Of a stretch of DNA of 64,000 nt, positions 22,988-33,256 are shown piece by piece. Below the pieces are notes generated by a model that did no database searches, had not been told where the DNA came from, and saw only the letters and a list, made by a program, of their open reading frames with translations. The stretch comes from Gambelia wislizenii (lineage: Eukaryota; Chordata; Lepidosauria; Squamata; Crotaphytidae), in the NCBI GenBank assembly GCA_030847615.1, contig JAUMIR010000004.1:84289001-84353000 (forward strand), written 5' to 3'. A program made the translations under genes and the position numbers. Numbering within the stretch: position 1 is the stretch's first letter; every line of letters starts with the position of its first letter.

Positions 22988-23135
22988 ACGGGCCCATAGC
23001 CGTATTAGTCTGGAATATCTGTAAGCAAGGGGATCTTGTAGCACCTTTGAGACTAACGGAGAGAAAGAAGTTGTAGCATAAGCTTTGGTAGACTTGGTCT
23101 ACTTCCTCAGATACATGGAGTGAACTGGTGCCTAG
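22988..23135 (-). mobile_element. Penelope-like terminal repeat
   Basis: The plus strand reads CCCATAGCCGTATTAGTCTG, TTGTAGCACCTTTGAGACTA, CATAAGCTTTGGTAGACTTG and CTACTTCCTCAGATACATGG. This order is the well-known reptile and bird Penelope terminal repeat in reverse. It carries a stem-loop flanked by hammerhead-like boxes on the minus strand. Confidence 0.7.
23083..23110 (-). ncRNA. Hammerhead-ribozyme-like core
   Basis: The minus strand reads CTGAGGA, then a perfect 6-bp hairpin GTAGAC/GTCTAC, then CAAA and GCTTATGC. The first box fits CUGANGA. The second has C in place of the first G of GAAA. The stem is intact, but the core is probably inactive. Confidence 0.45.
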
Positions 23136-23783
23136 GAACAGACCTTTTAAGTAAACTTAGCACAGAACTAGGATTTGTCATCTGTTGCTGCTGGGCTCAT
23201 GATGTCCTTCTCAACAAGCAATGCTGGGTGAAACAACCTACGTTTGGAGACTAGGCATAGCATTGTGAAGACCGGGCAGAAAAGACAATCTGCCCATGGA
23301 GATCCTTTTGTCTTATGGATGCATTCAGTACTGAAGAATGGGTATTTAATCAGGATGCAGGTAAAGATGTGGTACTCACCACCAATTTTGTTTCTCATTT
23401 TGGTTTGTTAAAATCAAAATGACTTATTCTGGGACAACTTGAATATTGACTTATCCTCAGATTCACAGGGCTGTAATGGAACTCAGGATTTCAAAGGAAG
23501 CCATTTGTAGTTGGGTGAAAAAGTGGCCAAACAATTAAGTGTTTATGGCTGTTGTCAGGTTAAGGACCTCACGCACATTAAATGATGTCTCATCCTTTGT
23601 ACATGAATTCAAAGGGGGAAATTCCTCGCACATATTGTTACTCAATGTCTTAGTAAGCCATATCAGTATATTATTGTAGAATTTTTGTGTGGTGATCAGA
23701 CCTTTGTTAGTCACATGCTAGACCTGTTTTTTATGGCTGCAAGGAAATTATGCAGTTCTTCTGTGAAGAATAATTGTCTAGTT

Positions 23784-23833
<50 letters not shown>

Positions 23834-24165
23834 TTCTATTGTGATGGTCTATGGCTGAATACAAATGAGCTAGAACTACTTTTTTTTAAAAAATCAACAG
23901 CTTTATATAGAGCTAGACCTCTATATAAAGATTAGAAAACATACAGAATAACACAATGACTGAACTCCTACATTGTGACACATCCATCCGGCACATAGCT
24001 ATCTATGTCTATGTAGCTATGTCTTCTGGCAGTGCCCTCATTTTAAATAATGCAGCCCCCCAGCACAACCATTTCTGTGTTGTTGAAAAGGGGATCAATG
24101 TAGATGCATCCAGCTATTTTCCTGTAGCTGGACATGCTACAATAGGCATCTACAGGGACACATAC
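23136..24165. other. Unassigned DNA with a CT microsatellite
   Basis: A perfect CT run of about 21 units spans 23787-23829. No gene or named element is seen otherwise. Confidence 0.45.
23787..23829 (+). repeat. CT microsatellite
   Basis: Uninterrupted TC dinucleotides run for about 43 bp. Confidence 0.97.
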
Positions 24166-24890
24166 CCTCCAACAGTCCTGATTTGGAAGGGACAGTCCCA
24201 ATTAATTCCCTTTCCCCCCTCCACTTTTCCTACTGCTTTTAAAATGTCCCAAGTTCTCTCTCCTCCCCCCATTTTTCTCCTTTGTCCTCAGCTTACTTCA
24301 ATTGTGCTAAAAAGCCCCAAAACACCTAAATTAAAAAAGAAAACATTCAGAAAGCACAGATACATGTTTAGAAACTTGCAAGCAAGACAGGGAGGTTCAT
24401 AAAAAGAGTGTACAGTACTTAGGTTTCCTGTTCGCATCTGGAAGTGTTCTGGCGGGACTGCCCATTGACACCAGAATCATGCCAGCAGAATGGGGCACCT
24501 TGTTGCACATGTGGAAATCCAGAACACAAACACTACGGGAAATCAATTCTTGACTTCTCCCCAATGATAAAAAAGAACTCCCTCATAACTGGAGTAGAAT
24601 GCTTGCATAACACTGGGGCAAGATGTTGTCTGATAAGGAAGCCCTTTTGCAATCCCATGGCATCATTATACTGCTGTTTTTGATGCATTTTATAATCTCC
24701 TTAGTCCAATGCTCACACCATGACACCACACTGGCTCTTTCCAGTAGGCTCAGGCAAAAGCAAACTGCTGCAGTCTCTCTTAGCTCATGTGTTGTTCCTC
24801 ATTAATAACTTTTTCCCATCTTGACCACACTCTGATGTTGCTTGGCCATGCATGTCCCACATTTCATCTGTGAGATATTGGAGGATATTG
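24166..24890 (+). mobile_element. Family E transposon, copy 2, split by MITE-B
   Basis: The left end CATACCCTCCAACAGTCCTG and the right end ATATTGGAGGATATTGG are diverged inverted repeats. The two halves match 51753-52131 when the stretch 24312-24706 is removed. That stretch is a MITE-B copy, so MITE-B inserted into family E. Confidence 0.7.
24312..24706 (+). mobile_element. MITE-B, copy 5, partial, nested
   Basis: The right end is ATTTTATAATCTCC followed by TTA. The interior shares the CTGGAAGTGTTCTGGCGGGA and CCAGCAGAATGGGGCACC blocks with other MITE-B copies. The left terminus is missing or too diverged to see. It closely resembles copy 6 (50330-50885), a subfamily. Confidence 0.65.
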
Positions 24891-26173
24891 GGACTACCTA
24901 GTAATGACCTACAGTACTATTTTTTTTAAGGCAAAGGCTCTTCATTTTCATTCAGGAAAATGTGTGGAAGAACTAGGCTTGAATGAGGAAAACTTTTTGC
25001 CTCGTTATCTTAGAAATGTCAGTAAATACTAAGGTTCAAAGCTGATTAATAGTGGGGCATAACCATCACATATGTAAATATGACTCATCTATTGTGCACA
25101 CTAACGTATCTGTAATAACATTTAATTCCCACCTGTGATTTAGATCATGTTTTTTAAATTTGTTAATACATAATAAATCTTTATTCTGTCAGACAGTCTC
25201 TAAAACCAGAACAGCAGCTAGGCAAGAGGAGTCCAGGAATCAAGTAGAACACAGTCCAATGTCACACCCTAGCAGATCAGTTAAAACAGAAGTCAAGGTA
25301 GGCAAGAGTGGCTGGCAGAGGCTAGAACGCAGCTCATGTTCTCAACAACTTGACTGTAAGGCAAGGGCTTTTATGTCTGAGTTATCTCAGCTCCACCCAA
25401 AGCTCAGATGTAGGCATTCCTGGAGAAGGAACATTCATGTAAGAGGACTTTTTATCCCAAGGAAACCCCTGTTCTTACCGTAAGTCTTTCCTTGCAGCAT
25501 ACTTTGCCTCTGTATTCATACCTAAACCATCCATGCAAGTGATGTTGCTCCCAAGAGCTGGGAGGGGGTCCAACCTCTTCCTCAGACTCCAGGGCTGTGC
25601 TGCCTCTGCTTGGGACTCCCAAGGGTCTTTTTCTATAAGGGTCCTTCATCTGCATCCTTAGGTTCAGGGGGCTTGAAATTGTACTTCTTTGAGCTTGGGG
25701 AAACATGAATACTGGATTCAGGAGTACATCAAAACTATGAACCTGAGTCTTAAAGGAGAGTGTAGTGTCCCATCCAAAACAGGGTGAATCCTTGTTTCCC
25801 ATTTTACCTTTTGACAAGACTGTCTTTCTTGTCTGGATTAGCTTGTTCACCTGTTTCCATTCCATTGCAACTATGAGAACTGAATTAGAAGTAGAACAGC
25901 TTCTTTGGATTTAGGTAGAAAGGAGAAATAGAGTTGTGTGGGTCCTTGGTGATACTGAAACAAGCACTCCAAACAACTTCTTCTAATAGCTGCATATAAT
26001 GGCGACTTTAAGAACATCATAGAGTAATGGCCATAGAGCTGAAAAGGAGTTTCCCAGCACCATCATCAGAACTTAGCCTTTCAGGAATGTGAATGTCTGA
26101 AACCATTGCAAAATAATACCTCTGATCCCAATCCTTGATAAGTGACTCTTGTTAATGAAATTGAAAGCCACTA
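24891..26173. other. Unassigned DNA, possible LTR scrap
   Basis: On the minus strand, 25160-25480 ends GTCTGACAGAATAAAGATTT, with a poly-A signal-like AATAAA, and resembles the U3/R region of an LTR. There is no matching partner, so this is weak. Nothing else is recognised. Confidence 0.3.
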
Positions 26174-26455
26174 TGGGCTTGCCTGGACAGGCTATTTGCC
26201 CCATCGTGGCCCCATTTTTGAGCCCTGCAATCCAAACGATGCCTTGTTTTGCCCCTGGGCAGTCCTCATGACCCCAGGGCAAAGACAGTGCCAAAATGGG
26301 GTAAAGTACATTAAACCATTTTTTAAAAAAACTGTGAAAAACTGCTTCAGCCAAAATAAAATTGGGCCCCATGTTACTACAAGAGCCCAGAACGCCATGC
26401 TGGACCATCACTGCAACTGCCATCTGCTGTCACTCTTCCACAGCTAGGAAGCAGG
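26174..26455. mobile_element. Family D transposon, half copy
   Basis: The sequence from GGCTTGCCTGGACAGGCTAT onward matches the reversed right half of 28857-29913, including the GGCAGTCCTCATGACC and GGGGCAAAGA-like blocks. The second terminus is absent. Confidence 0.6.
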
Positions 26456-26484
26456 CCCACAACATGTTATCAGGTTGGTTGTGT

Positions 26485-27113
26485 GCAGGGTGCCTTGCTT
26501 TATGGGTCTGAAACATGAGTCACCTATTGCCAACAATTACGACTCCTCAAACGCTTTTATCAGCACTGTATACACACAATCCTAGATATACACTGGACTG
26601 ACTATGTGATGAATGTTGCTGTCCTTTGAGCAAGCAGAGATCACCAGCACTGAGGCCATGATATTGAGAACACAGCTGCGCTGGGCAGGGCACGCTTCCA
26701 GGATGGAGGACCATTGCCTCCCAAAAATAGTACTCTACGGTGAACTCGCCACGGGTCAGCGTAAGAGGGGCGCTCCAAAAAAGCAATAAAAGGACTCCCT
26801 GAAACATCATCTCAGGCTCTGCCAAATTGATCACCAACAATGGTCTGCCCTGGCCTCACATCGGGAGGCATGGAGACGCACTATCCACAATGCTGCAGTC
26901 TTATTTGAGAACTCATGCCGAACAAGTCTTGAAGAGAAACGACAATGCAGAAAGAATCACAACCCGGAAACATCATCCAAGGAGACCTTCTGCTGTGCTT
27001 TCTGCAACTGGACTTGTTTATCTCGGATTGGCCTTTTTAGTCATCAGCACGCTTGCAGAAAGCACAGGATGAGTCCTTCCTGAATCTTTGTTTGTGAAGA
27101 AAAGCCAGAGAGA
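26485..27113 (+). mobile_element. LINE-X 3' fragment (copy 3)
   Basis: This sense-oriented copy extends from the post-RT region (TTATGGGTCTGAAACATGAG) through the stop at 27081-27083 to the CTTTGTTTGTGAAG remnant of the 3' stem-loop and the AGAGA tail. It is the best copy for reading the 3' end of the open frame. Confidence 0.85.
26650..27083 (+). pseudogene. LINE-X ORF end with zinc finger
   Basis: The translation has RWAGHASRMEDHCLPK and RGAPKK, then a WSALASHREAWRRTIHNA block. It ends with a C2HC zinc-finger-like motif: Cys-Ala-Phe-Cys, a spacer LSRIGLFSH, then His-x4-Cys, and stops eleven codons later. An in-frame stop follows RGAPKK, so the copy is not functional. A C-terminal finger is known in several LINE groups and probably binds nucleic acid. 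The zinc-finger codons start at about 26991. Confidence 0.8.
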
Positions 27114-27480
27114 ACAGGGGAGGAACAGGCCTGATCCAGTATATTCTGGCCCATGTAGATGAACCCTAAGAGTTGTAGGAGAACCTGCAGTGACATATTC
27201 CCTCTGCCCATTTCCTGGTGTAGATTGTCCATCAAGCTGACCAAAGCAATCTCTGTCCCATAAATAGGCTTGATACAATGTTGAAATGGATCTAGATAAT
27301 ACATCCCATTCAGAAACTGCTGGAGCTGAGATTAAAATATAAACAGTTAAAATTATTTTTAAGCAGTGTTCCAAAATCTTGCAGTCAATATACAGAAGGG
27401 AATTAGGCTGCCCAGGGAATCAGGAAGAGATTTTAAAAGGAAATATTACTTCCTTTCTGGCCAAAGTCCTCTATAAATAT
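27114..27480 (-). mobile_element. CR1-like LINE 3' UTR fragment
   Basis: The minus strand resembles the non-coding 3' part of squamate CR1-like LINEs, for example the reversed block around CCATTTCCTGGTGTAGATTG and ATGGATCTAGATAATACATC. It begins where the LINE-X tail ends. The identification is by memory of the repeat type and is moderate. Confidence 0.5.
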
Positions 27481-28856
27481 TTGCAGAACCTGTGCCAAAT
27501 GTGATGGCTGGGCTCTGGAAGAAGATTTCTCCAATAACTTTGGGATGATTTGAGCATTTGGCTTTACTCACTGAAAAATAATGAAAGGAAATCAGCTTAC
27601 AAAGTTTGGGTCTACTAAGAAGGCTGACGTTATGCCATGGATTTGCACTGGATATTTAAAATAATATAATGGTCCCACAATAATGACACGACAGAGAAAC
27701 ACAGAATTGTGCATTGCAAGGATCCCAAGGGTCATATAAGTAGTATCTTGTGTTGTATTTTTATTGGACATTATACCCAAACCAAAATAAAGCTCATATA
27801 AAGAGGGGAGAAAACATTAATTTTGTGGCATCTTTACGACTAATCAATTTATTTCAGCATGAGGTTTGAACCTACAGCCCATTCAGAGCTACCTTTTTGC
27901 AACAAAACCCGTTTATCAAAGTGCAGCCTGAAATGAATCATGGTCAAGGTGCCCAGATGGTGGTTTTTCTTACTCTTGGTTGAGTTCTCTAGTAGCCCAC
28001 AACTTGGAAAATAAGAGGTGCATCAGAGAAAAATTGGTACCTTTCACCTAACATTGTTCACATCAGAGTCTCTGCAGCTCTAGAGAGTGGTGAGTGGTGG
28101 GAGATTAGTATAGGCTGAAACGTCCTGACCCATCAGGACTGCAGAAGACACTGGAGAATTGAAAAACAGTTCTCGTCTCTGAGCAGGAATAGTTCAGCTC
28201 CACAAGCAACCCTAGTAGTTGTTTGGGCTGGCAATCTTTTAGGCTCCTAAAAGTTTGAGCACTATGGAACCAGAGGAGTGCACCCCAGATCCCCTTGCAA
28301 CATTGTCACGTAATCTGGTGCATATACTATAGCTGCCTGTGATATGACAGTGTGTGTGTGTGTGTGCGTGTGTGTGTGTGTGAAGGCTATATTTTAGTAT
28401 CAAAATACTATTGATACCCCCCACTGCCGCCCGGGCAAATAATTGGCAGTGATCAACGTGTGAAACTCAGCTTTTCCATCACCCTTCCTCCTGTCCAGGC
28501 TCTATTGCCCATTTAGATGTCTAGGTCACAATGATACAGCAAAAGCAGAAGCTGTGACTGGCAGAATTCCTGTTATGGTTAGCTAAGGACAAAAGCAATC
28601 CTGCACTTCCTCAGTTCCTGGCCCACAGTCCCCATACGTAATTCACAGCTCTATGTTGTCCTTCTTTTGTCAATTCCATATTTCCAGCATCCATTAGTTC
28701 TTCACGTCCCTGGTTACTTTGGCTTCTTTTAACTCCCCTCACTTACTGTAGAGCCCATTCCCTACTCTGCATTTTCCTATCAAGAGAAAGGGATTTAACA
28801 CTTTTTTCCCCAGCTGCTTTCCCAATGAAAATTACCCTCCTGAAGGCAGGAAACCA
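27481..28856. other. Unassigned DNA with a TG microsatellite
   Basis: A TG run spans 28350-28381. The segment 27820-27875 loosely resembles a Penelope terminal repeat. No gene is recognised. Confidence 0.4.
28350..28381 (+). repeat. TG microsatellite
   Basis: About sixteen TG units run with one TGCG interruption. Confidence 0.95.
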
Positions 28857-29913
28857 TGGGCTCATCTACACAGGCCAGAACATGCCAGCTCCCTGCCGGC
28901 ATATTCTGCCCTTGTATCAGGCCTCTTCCTCCCCCACCATTGGCATGAAACAGGAGGAAGTCCAGACCGCCACACTGGTTTGTTGCTGCAGCCTTGTGAG
29001 CAAGGCCCCCTGCATGTGATCAGACGGGTCACATGGGACTTTATGAGACACACTAAATACTCTGTCATAACAATGCCACATAAACATGAAAGGGCATGCA
29101 TACTAGACGATGTCACCATTTCACGTTTATGTCTTGTCAAAAAATCATACTTTTTTACTGACGGCCTAAGCCATCAATAGATTGGCAATGGCGCTTTAGT
29201 GCCAGCATTTGAAACCTCATGCCATTTAATTCACATGAATGCAGCGTCAATGGCCAGTCCAGCCAGAAAACTTCCAGGTGAGATTGTGACATCCAAGTAA
29301 GTGACACACTTTTTATGACCCTCCCCAGGTTACTTGTAAAGTTTTTCAGTGTGTGCATGTGCTTTATGTCACTTTTTGTGAGTGTGTTTTGTTTTTTGTT
29401 TTTTAATTTCCCACACGAGCATCTTCTCGCAAGAATCCATGGGATTTTGAACAAGAACGTGAACGGAGCTCCATTCACTTCCTCGTTCACTGCCCGGGAG
29501 CCATTGGACGGGAGGCAAGATAAGTGCAGCATGGGGAGTTCTTTTGCCAGCATAAAAAAGGAAAAGTTATGCTGACAAAAGAACAGACTTGGGGGGGGGG
29601 GTCTGATAAAGTCCTTGCTGTGAACCTGGTTTCTGAATCTGGAAGAGTGACAACAGCTGCAGTGACAGGCCAGTGTGCCAGGATGGGCTTCTGTGATCAC
29701 ACGGGGCTCGATCCATTTTTTGCCAGCTGGGGCAGATTTTACCAGGTATTATTTTACAACAGTGTGACTAGGCCTTACCCTGTTTCTCCCCACACCCCCG
29801 GTCTTGGCCCCATCTTTGCCCCAGAGATTGTGAGGACTGCCCTGCGTCATCTGGACTGTAGGACTCTAACATGGGGGCAAGATGGGGGTAAATAATCTGT
29901 CTAGACAAGCCCC
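28857..29913. mobile_element. Family D transposon, copy 2, with nested MITE-B
   Basis: The left end GGGCTCATCTACACAGGCCAG and the right end CTGTCTAGACAAGCCCC are inverted repeats shared with 7737-8264. The copy is about 1057 bp long because a MITE-B fragment at 29145-29614 interrupts it. There is no transposase frame. Confidence 0.7.
29145..29614 (-). mobile_element. MITE-B, copy 4, nested and truncated
   Basis: The right end reads GGGTCTGATAAAGTCC, a variant MITE-B terminus. The interior block around CCAAGTAAGTGACACACTTT matches copies 1, 2 and 3. The other terminus is missing. It lies inside family D copy 2, so it came later. Confidence 0.7.
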
Positions 29914-30083
29914 AAGTTAAGGAGCTCCACAGGTAGTCATACATTTTCTCAGCTGATAAAAACTGCTGCTTCAGACAGGGTCATTTTCATCAGGAAAATG
30001 GTAGAAAAGAAAGAGCTATGCTGCCTCACAAACACCATGGTCCTGCCTGAATTAGGTTCCCCTGCAAATACTTTTTGCAAATA
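29914..30083. other. Unassigned DNA
   Basis: Nothing recognised here. Confidence 0.3.
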
Positions 30084-30302
30084 CAGGTTGACCCCCATAT
30101 CCGCAGGGGATATGTTCTAAGACCCTCTGTGGATACCTGAAATTGTGGATAATAGGGAATCCTATTATTTTCAATGAGGCGAACGCCAGAAGTTCACCAT
30201 AGAATTGTGTTGGAGGACCTAGAAATGCCTAAAGAGAACATATTTTTGGATGTGGATAAGTGAAACTGCAGATACCGAATCCGTAGATATGGGGTCAACC
30301 TG
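30084..30302. mobile_element. Tigger-like MITE
   Basis: The 219-bp element is flanked by TA (30082-30083 and 30303-30304). It has inverted ends CAGGTTGACCCCCATATCCG and GATATGGGGTCAACCTG. The arms are nearly palindromic, as in TcMar-Tigger deletion products. Confidence 0.9.
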
Positions 30303-30304
30303 TA

Positions 30305-30733
30305 TATAAAGACATGGGAGATTCAGTTACAGAGTTCTGTCATCTTACATAGTTTTTTCCCTTGGATTCTTTAAAACAAAATCTTATGAGAAGTGCATTC
30401 AGAGGTTTTTGCAGTCTTATTGTAATCAACCCCCCCCCCCAACACACACACTATTGCTGGAACAAAGGTAGCTCAATTATTGAATCTATATTTTTCAACT
30501 TTTAGAAAACCCTTTCCACATTGATTCATCTGCTGAGAACTCCCAGCTCTGGAAACTTAGTACATCAGAGAAAATTCTGCACATTTGAGGACAGAGGCTC
30601 AAGTTTATATAAAGGACATAGGTTAAATTTCTTCCATTTTTATTTTTTTATTTATTAAGTTTCTATCCTTTCTTTCTCCCAAGATGGAATTAATAGTGTC
30701 CCTCCCCATTGGATTGATAATGTAGGTTAAAAC
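30305..30733. other. Unassigned DNA
   Basis: A short C-run at about 30430-30440 and an AT-rich tail-like stretch near 30640-30690 may be a LINE scrap. No gene is recognised. Confidence 0.35.
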
Positions 30734-31108
30734 CAGGAGTGAGCAATTGTGAAAGGCTAAGGAGGGACATTGGTCCCCTAGGAGACCTTGGAAGGCCACA
30801 AACACCTCACTATACCCACCTCTTCAAAAAAAATTTTTTTTAAAAAATCATAAGTTTTTCTGCCCTCACACATTCTCTAGTGGGCATGGGCGGCATTTCC
30901 ACTATGGGGGACATTACTGGCCTTTTTAGGCCAAGAGAGGCCTTTTTTAACAACAGGAAGTAAGCAGAAGTCACTTCCTGTTTTAAAAAAAGGTTTCTCC
31001 AGGGCCTGTATTGGTATAGGATTTTGGAGCAAAACCATATTTTGAGCCCTGGGGGCAGCAAAAACAGCCCAGGGGGGCCGCATGCTGCTCACATTTTGCC
31101 CACCCCTG
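30734..31108. mobile_element. hAT transposon, family H long form
   Basis: The ends CAGGAGTGAGCAATTG and TTTTGCCCACCCCTG match the hAT pattern CAGGGGTGGGCAA. The flanks GTTAAAAC (30726-30733) and GTCTAAAC (31109-31116) look like an 8-bp duplication with two changes. The 375-bp interior has no transposase. Confidence 0.75.
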
Positions 31109-31310
31109 GTCTAAACATGTCCAACATTCTCTTGTGCCTGCATGTTGCGAAGGAAGATTGGTAAAGAAGAACAAGCTTTTTTTTTTTCATTTTTTCATTA
31201 CTGATTAAGAAATTTCTGATTAAGAAATTTTCCCAGAATTAGTGATGCTCAAACCCTCCTTGATTCAGATTGTAATATGTCTCAAGTGAAACCCTTCACT
31301 GGTATGTCTT

Positions 31311-31523
31311 TTAAAAGAAGATTCCCGGCTGACGGACCTGAGAGGAGACTGCATGCAGCAGTCTCCTCCCTCTTGACCAATCAGAGGTCAGCAAGCCCTG
31401 AGCCTCTGATTGGATCAGTTGTAAGCCAGCCAATCAGGGAAGAGCAGCCTCTTCCCCATTGTTCAGTTTGCGATCCTCTCTCCAGCCAGTGTGAGCCGGC
31501 TGGAGCGAGGAGGTCCTGACAAG
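31311..31523 (+). promoter_or_regulatory. Candidate CpG-enriched promoter
   Basis: Three CCAAT boxes lie at 31377-31381, 31409-31413 (reverse) and 31430-31434, the first two forming an inverted repeat CCAATCAGAGG / CCTCTGATTGG. A hairpin GAGGAGACTGC-ATGCA-GCAGTCTCCTC is at 31331-31360, and CpGs are more frequent than in the surroundings. The patch leads into AAGATGGCGGC at 31521-31531, the classic YY1 initiator-type motif. This is the pattern of a TATA-less promoter, but a retroelement promoter could look the same. No TSS is visible. Confidence 0.35.
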
Positions 31524-31760
31524 ATGGCGGCGCCCATGGCCTACCACAAGGAGGGCGCCTATTGGGGAGCTACCCCAGCTGCAAATGAGGCCGCGGGACC
31601 AGATAAGACCCGCAGCCAATTTCTCAGCTTTAACAAGTACTGTATTCATGAGACTGGCTTGGCTGAAAATGGCATTTTCACACTAGAATTGAAAAATACA
31701 GCATACATTTTTATGAGTTTGGTTGTTCTGATTGCTGTGAAAGCATCTATCACTAAATAG
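31524..31760 (+). CDS. Hypothetical short ORF after the YY1 motif
   Basis: The frame starts at an ATG in good context (AAG before it, G after) inside the YY1-type motif and runs 78 codons. The N-terminal part is GC-rich (MAAPMAYHKEGAYWGATP) and becomes AT-rich after about 31620. The C-terminus has a hydrophobic stretch (YIFMSLVVLIAV) that could be a membrane segment. I recognise no family. The change in composition suggests that only the first 30 or so codons belong to the CpG patch, perhaps as a first exon or a pseudogene. Confidence that it is a real gene is low. Confidence 0.15.
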   Translation: MAAPMAYHKEGAYWGATPAANEAAGPDKTRSQFLSFNKYCIHETGLAENGIFTLELKNTAYIFMSLVVLIAVKASITK

Positions 31761-32204
31761 GTCAGTAATGGATGGTTAGGTATATAAATATTTAACAAAA
31801 GAACATGCTTATTTTTGCTAATTGTCCTGCAAATCCTTACTAGTGAGCTGATTTTCAATGTATTTGGCAATTGACATTCCTATTAAGATACAACATTCTC
31901 TGTTCTTCTGTAGTTGCATCATCAGCTCTACATCTATCTGAAAAGGTAGTCCTGGGTAAAATATCTCCCATGGTACTTGTGCTGTTTGAAAGTATGGGGT
32001 AAATGCTCCCACATGATGCTTTTGTCATGTGATTGCCTGCCTCCTTCACAGAATTTTATGGTGTAGGTGGGGGGAAGCACCCACTCATCCAGTAATCTTC
32101 TTACATTTACCCTTTAATCCTTTCACCTTTTTTCTTTTCCTCAGACAAATCAGTTAAGGAAGAAAAGATAAGAGTAGCAACACAAAACTTTTTAATTAGT
32201 TGTA
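31761..32204. other. Unassigned DNA
   Basis: No gene or named element is seen. Confidence 0.35.
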
Positions 32205-32828
32205 GGAGATTATCAGATGACTAAATTAATCCATCACAGGGAGAACAGGAAATCACGAAAGGGCTTCCCTTTCAGACAAGGTCTTCCCTGTGGCGTTATG
32301 CTCCTGTGCCCTTTCTGTTCCCCTGTGCTCCTTTCTATTCACAGGCTAAGCTGTGAATTGACCTGTCGTTCCATTTCTGTAACGGAACAACGGGTGAGTG
32401 AAAAGGTGTCCCGTTATGCTGGTGCGATGCCAGCGTCACAGGGAGGTTCATGCCAAACACTTCCGGTCGAGATTGGGACATCGAGGTAAGTGACACACTT
32501 TTTCTTACCCTCCCTGGGTTACTTGGGGGTTTTTGTAATGCATTTAGATTCTTTGTTTTACTTTTTGACATGTATCTTGCTTTTACTTTTTGAATTTCCC
32601 GTGCAATCATTCTCTTGCAAGAATGGCCGGGATTTCCTTTCCAGGAAGTGAATGGGGCTGTGTGAGAGCTCCATTCACTCCTGGAATGCCAGAGGGGAGG
32701 AGAGCACTTTTTACAGCACTTTTAAGGTCAGTATGGTTTTTTTTTTTTAAGTGCTAGAGGGACGGCAATGGGGAGGGAAATAGTGGTGAGATGGGGATGC
32801 TGTATTTGGGACCCATCTGAAAAAGTCT
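32205..32828 (-). mobile_element. MITE-B, copy 3
   Basis: The element begins with GGAGATTATCAGATG (flank GTA) and runs in the opposite sense to copies 1 and 2. It includes the ATGCTGGTGCGATGCCAGCG and AAGTGACACACTTTTT blocks, and ends near CATCTGAAAAAGTC. The last bases of the second terminus are worn. Confidence 0.75.
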
Positions 32829-32873
32829 GTACTTGTAGGTCTCCATGAGAGTTAAATAATATACAGTCAGATC

Positions 32874-32944
32874 CCGGTATCTGCAGCACCAATATCCACC
32901 GTTTCAATTATCTGTGACTGAAGTAAAAGCTGAAAATGTGGGAC
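32874..32944. mobile_element. Tigger-like MITE, left end only
   Basis: CAGTCAGATCCCGGTATCTG follows TA at 32872-32873 and is the left end of a Tigger-like MITE. The right half is missing. Confidence 0.6.
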
Positions 32945-33003
32945 AGCAGAGGATTAAGCAGGACTGTCCTGTGCCAAACTGGCACAGTTGGTGGGTATGT
33001 AAT
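32945..33003. mobile_element. Family E end fragment
   Basis: The run CAGGACTGTCCTGTGCCAAA followed by GTTGGTGGGTATG matches one end of family E. Confidence 0.55.
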
Positions 33004-33119
33004 ATTTGGCTTTAATGTCACAAAAAGAAAAGTGAGCACAACTTCTTTGTTGTTCCAGTATGATTTCATGCATGCTGAGACTTTATGCTCTGACACTAAA
33101 TAATGTAATGAGTCTATAG

Positions 33120-33256
33120 CAGGGGTGGGGATTGTGTGGTCCTCCAGATATTGTTGGACTACAACTCCCATCAGCCCTACTGAGTATGAGCAATGGTGAT
33201 GGATAGTGGGAACTGGAATCTAATAATCTGGAGTGCTGCACTTTGCTGATCCCTGG
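33120..33256. mobile_element. Family H hAT MITE
   Basis: CAGGGGTGGGGATTGTG begins a near-palindrome whose arms contain TTGGACTACAACTCCCATCA and its decayed mirror, ending GATCCCTG. This is a very common short hAT derivative in sauropsids. The 8-bp flanks are not clear. Confidence 0.75.

Noticed and set aside
23956..24402. 148-codon plus-strand open frame
   Set aside because: It runs across unrelated DNA into family E and MITE-B and shows no protein family signal.
29155..29700. 181-codon minus-strand open frame
   Set aside because: It covers MITE-B and family D sequence and is a chance frame.
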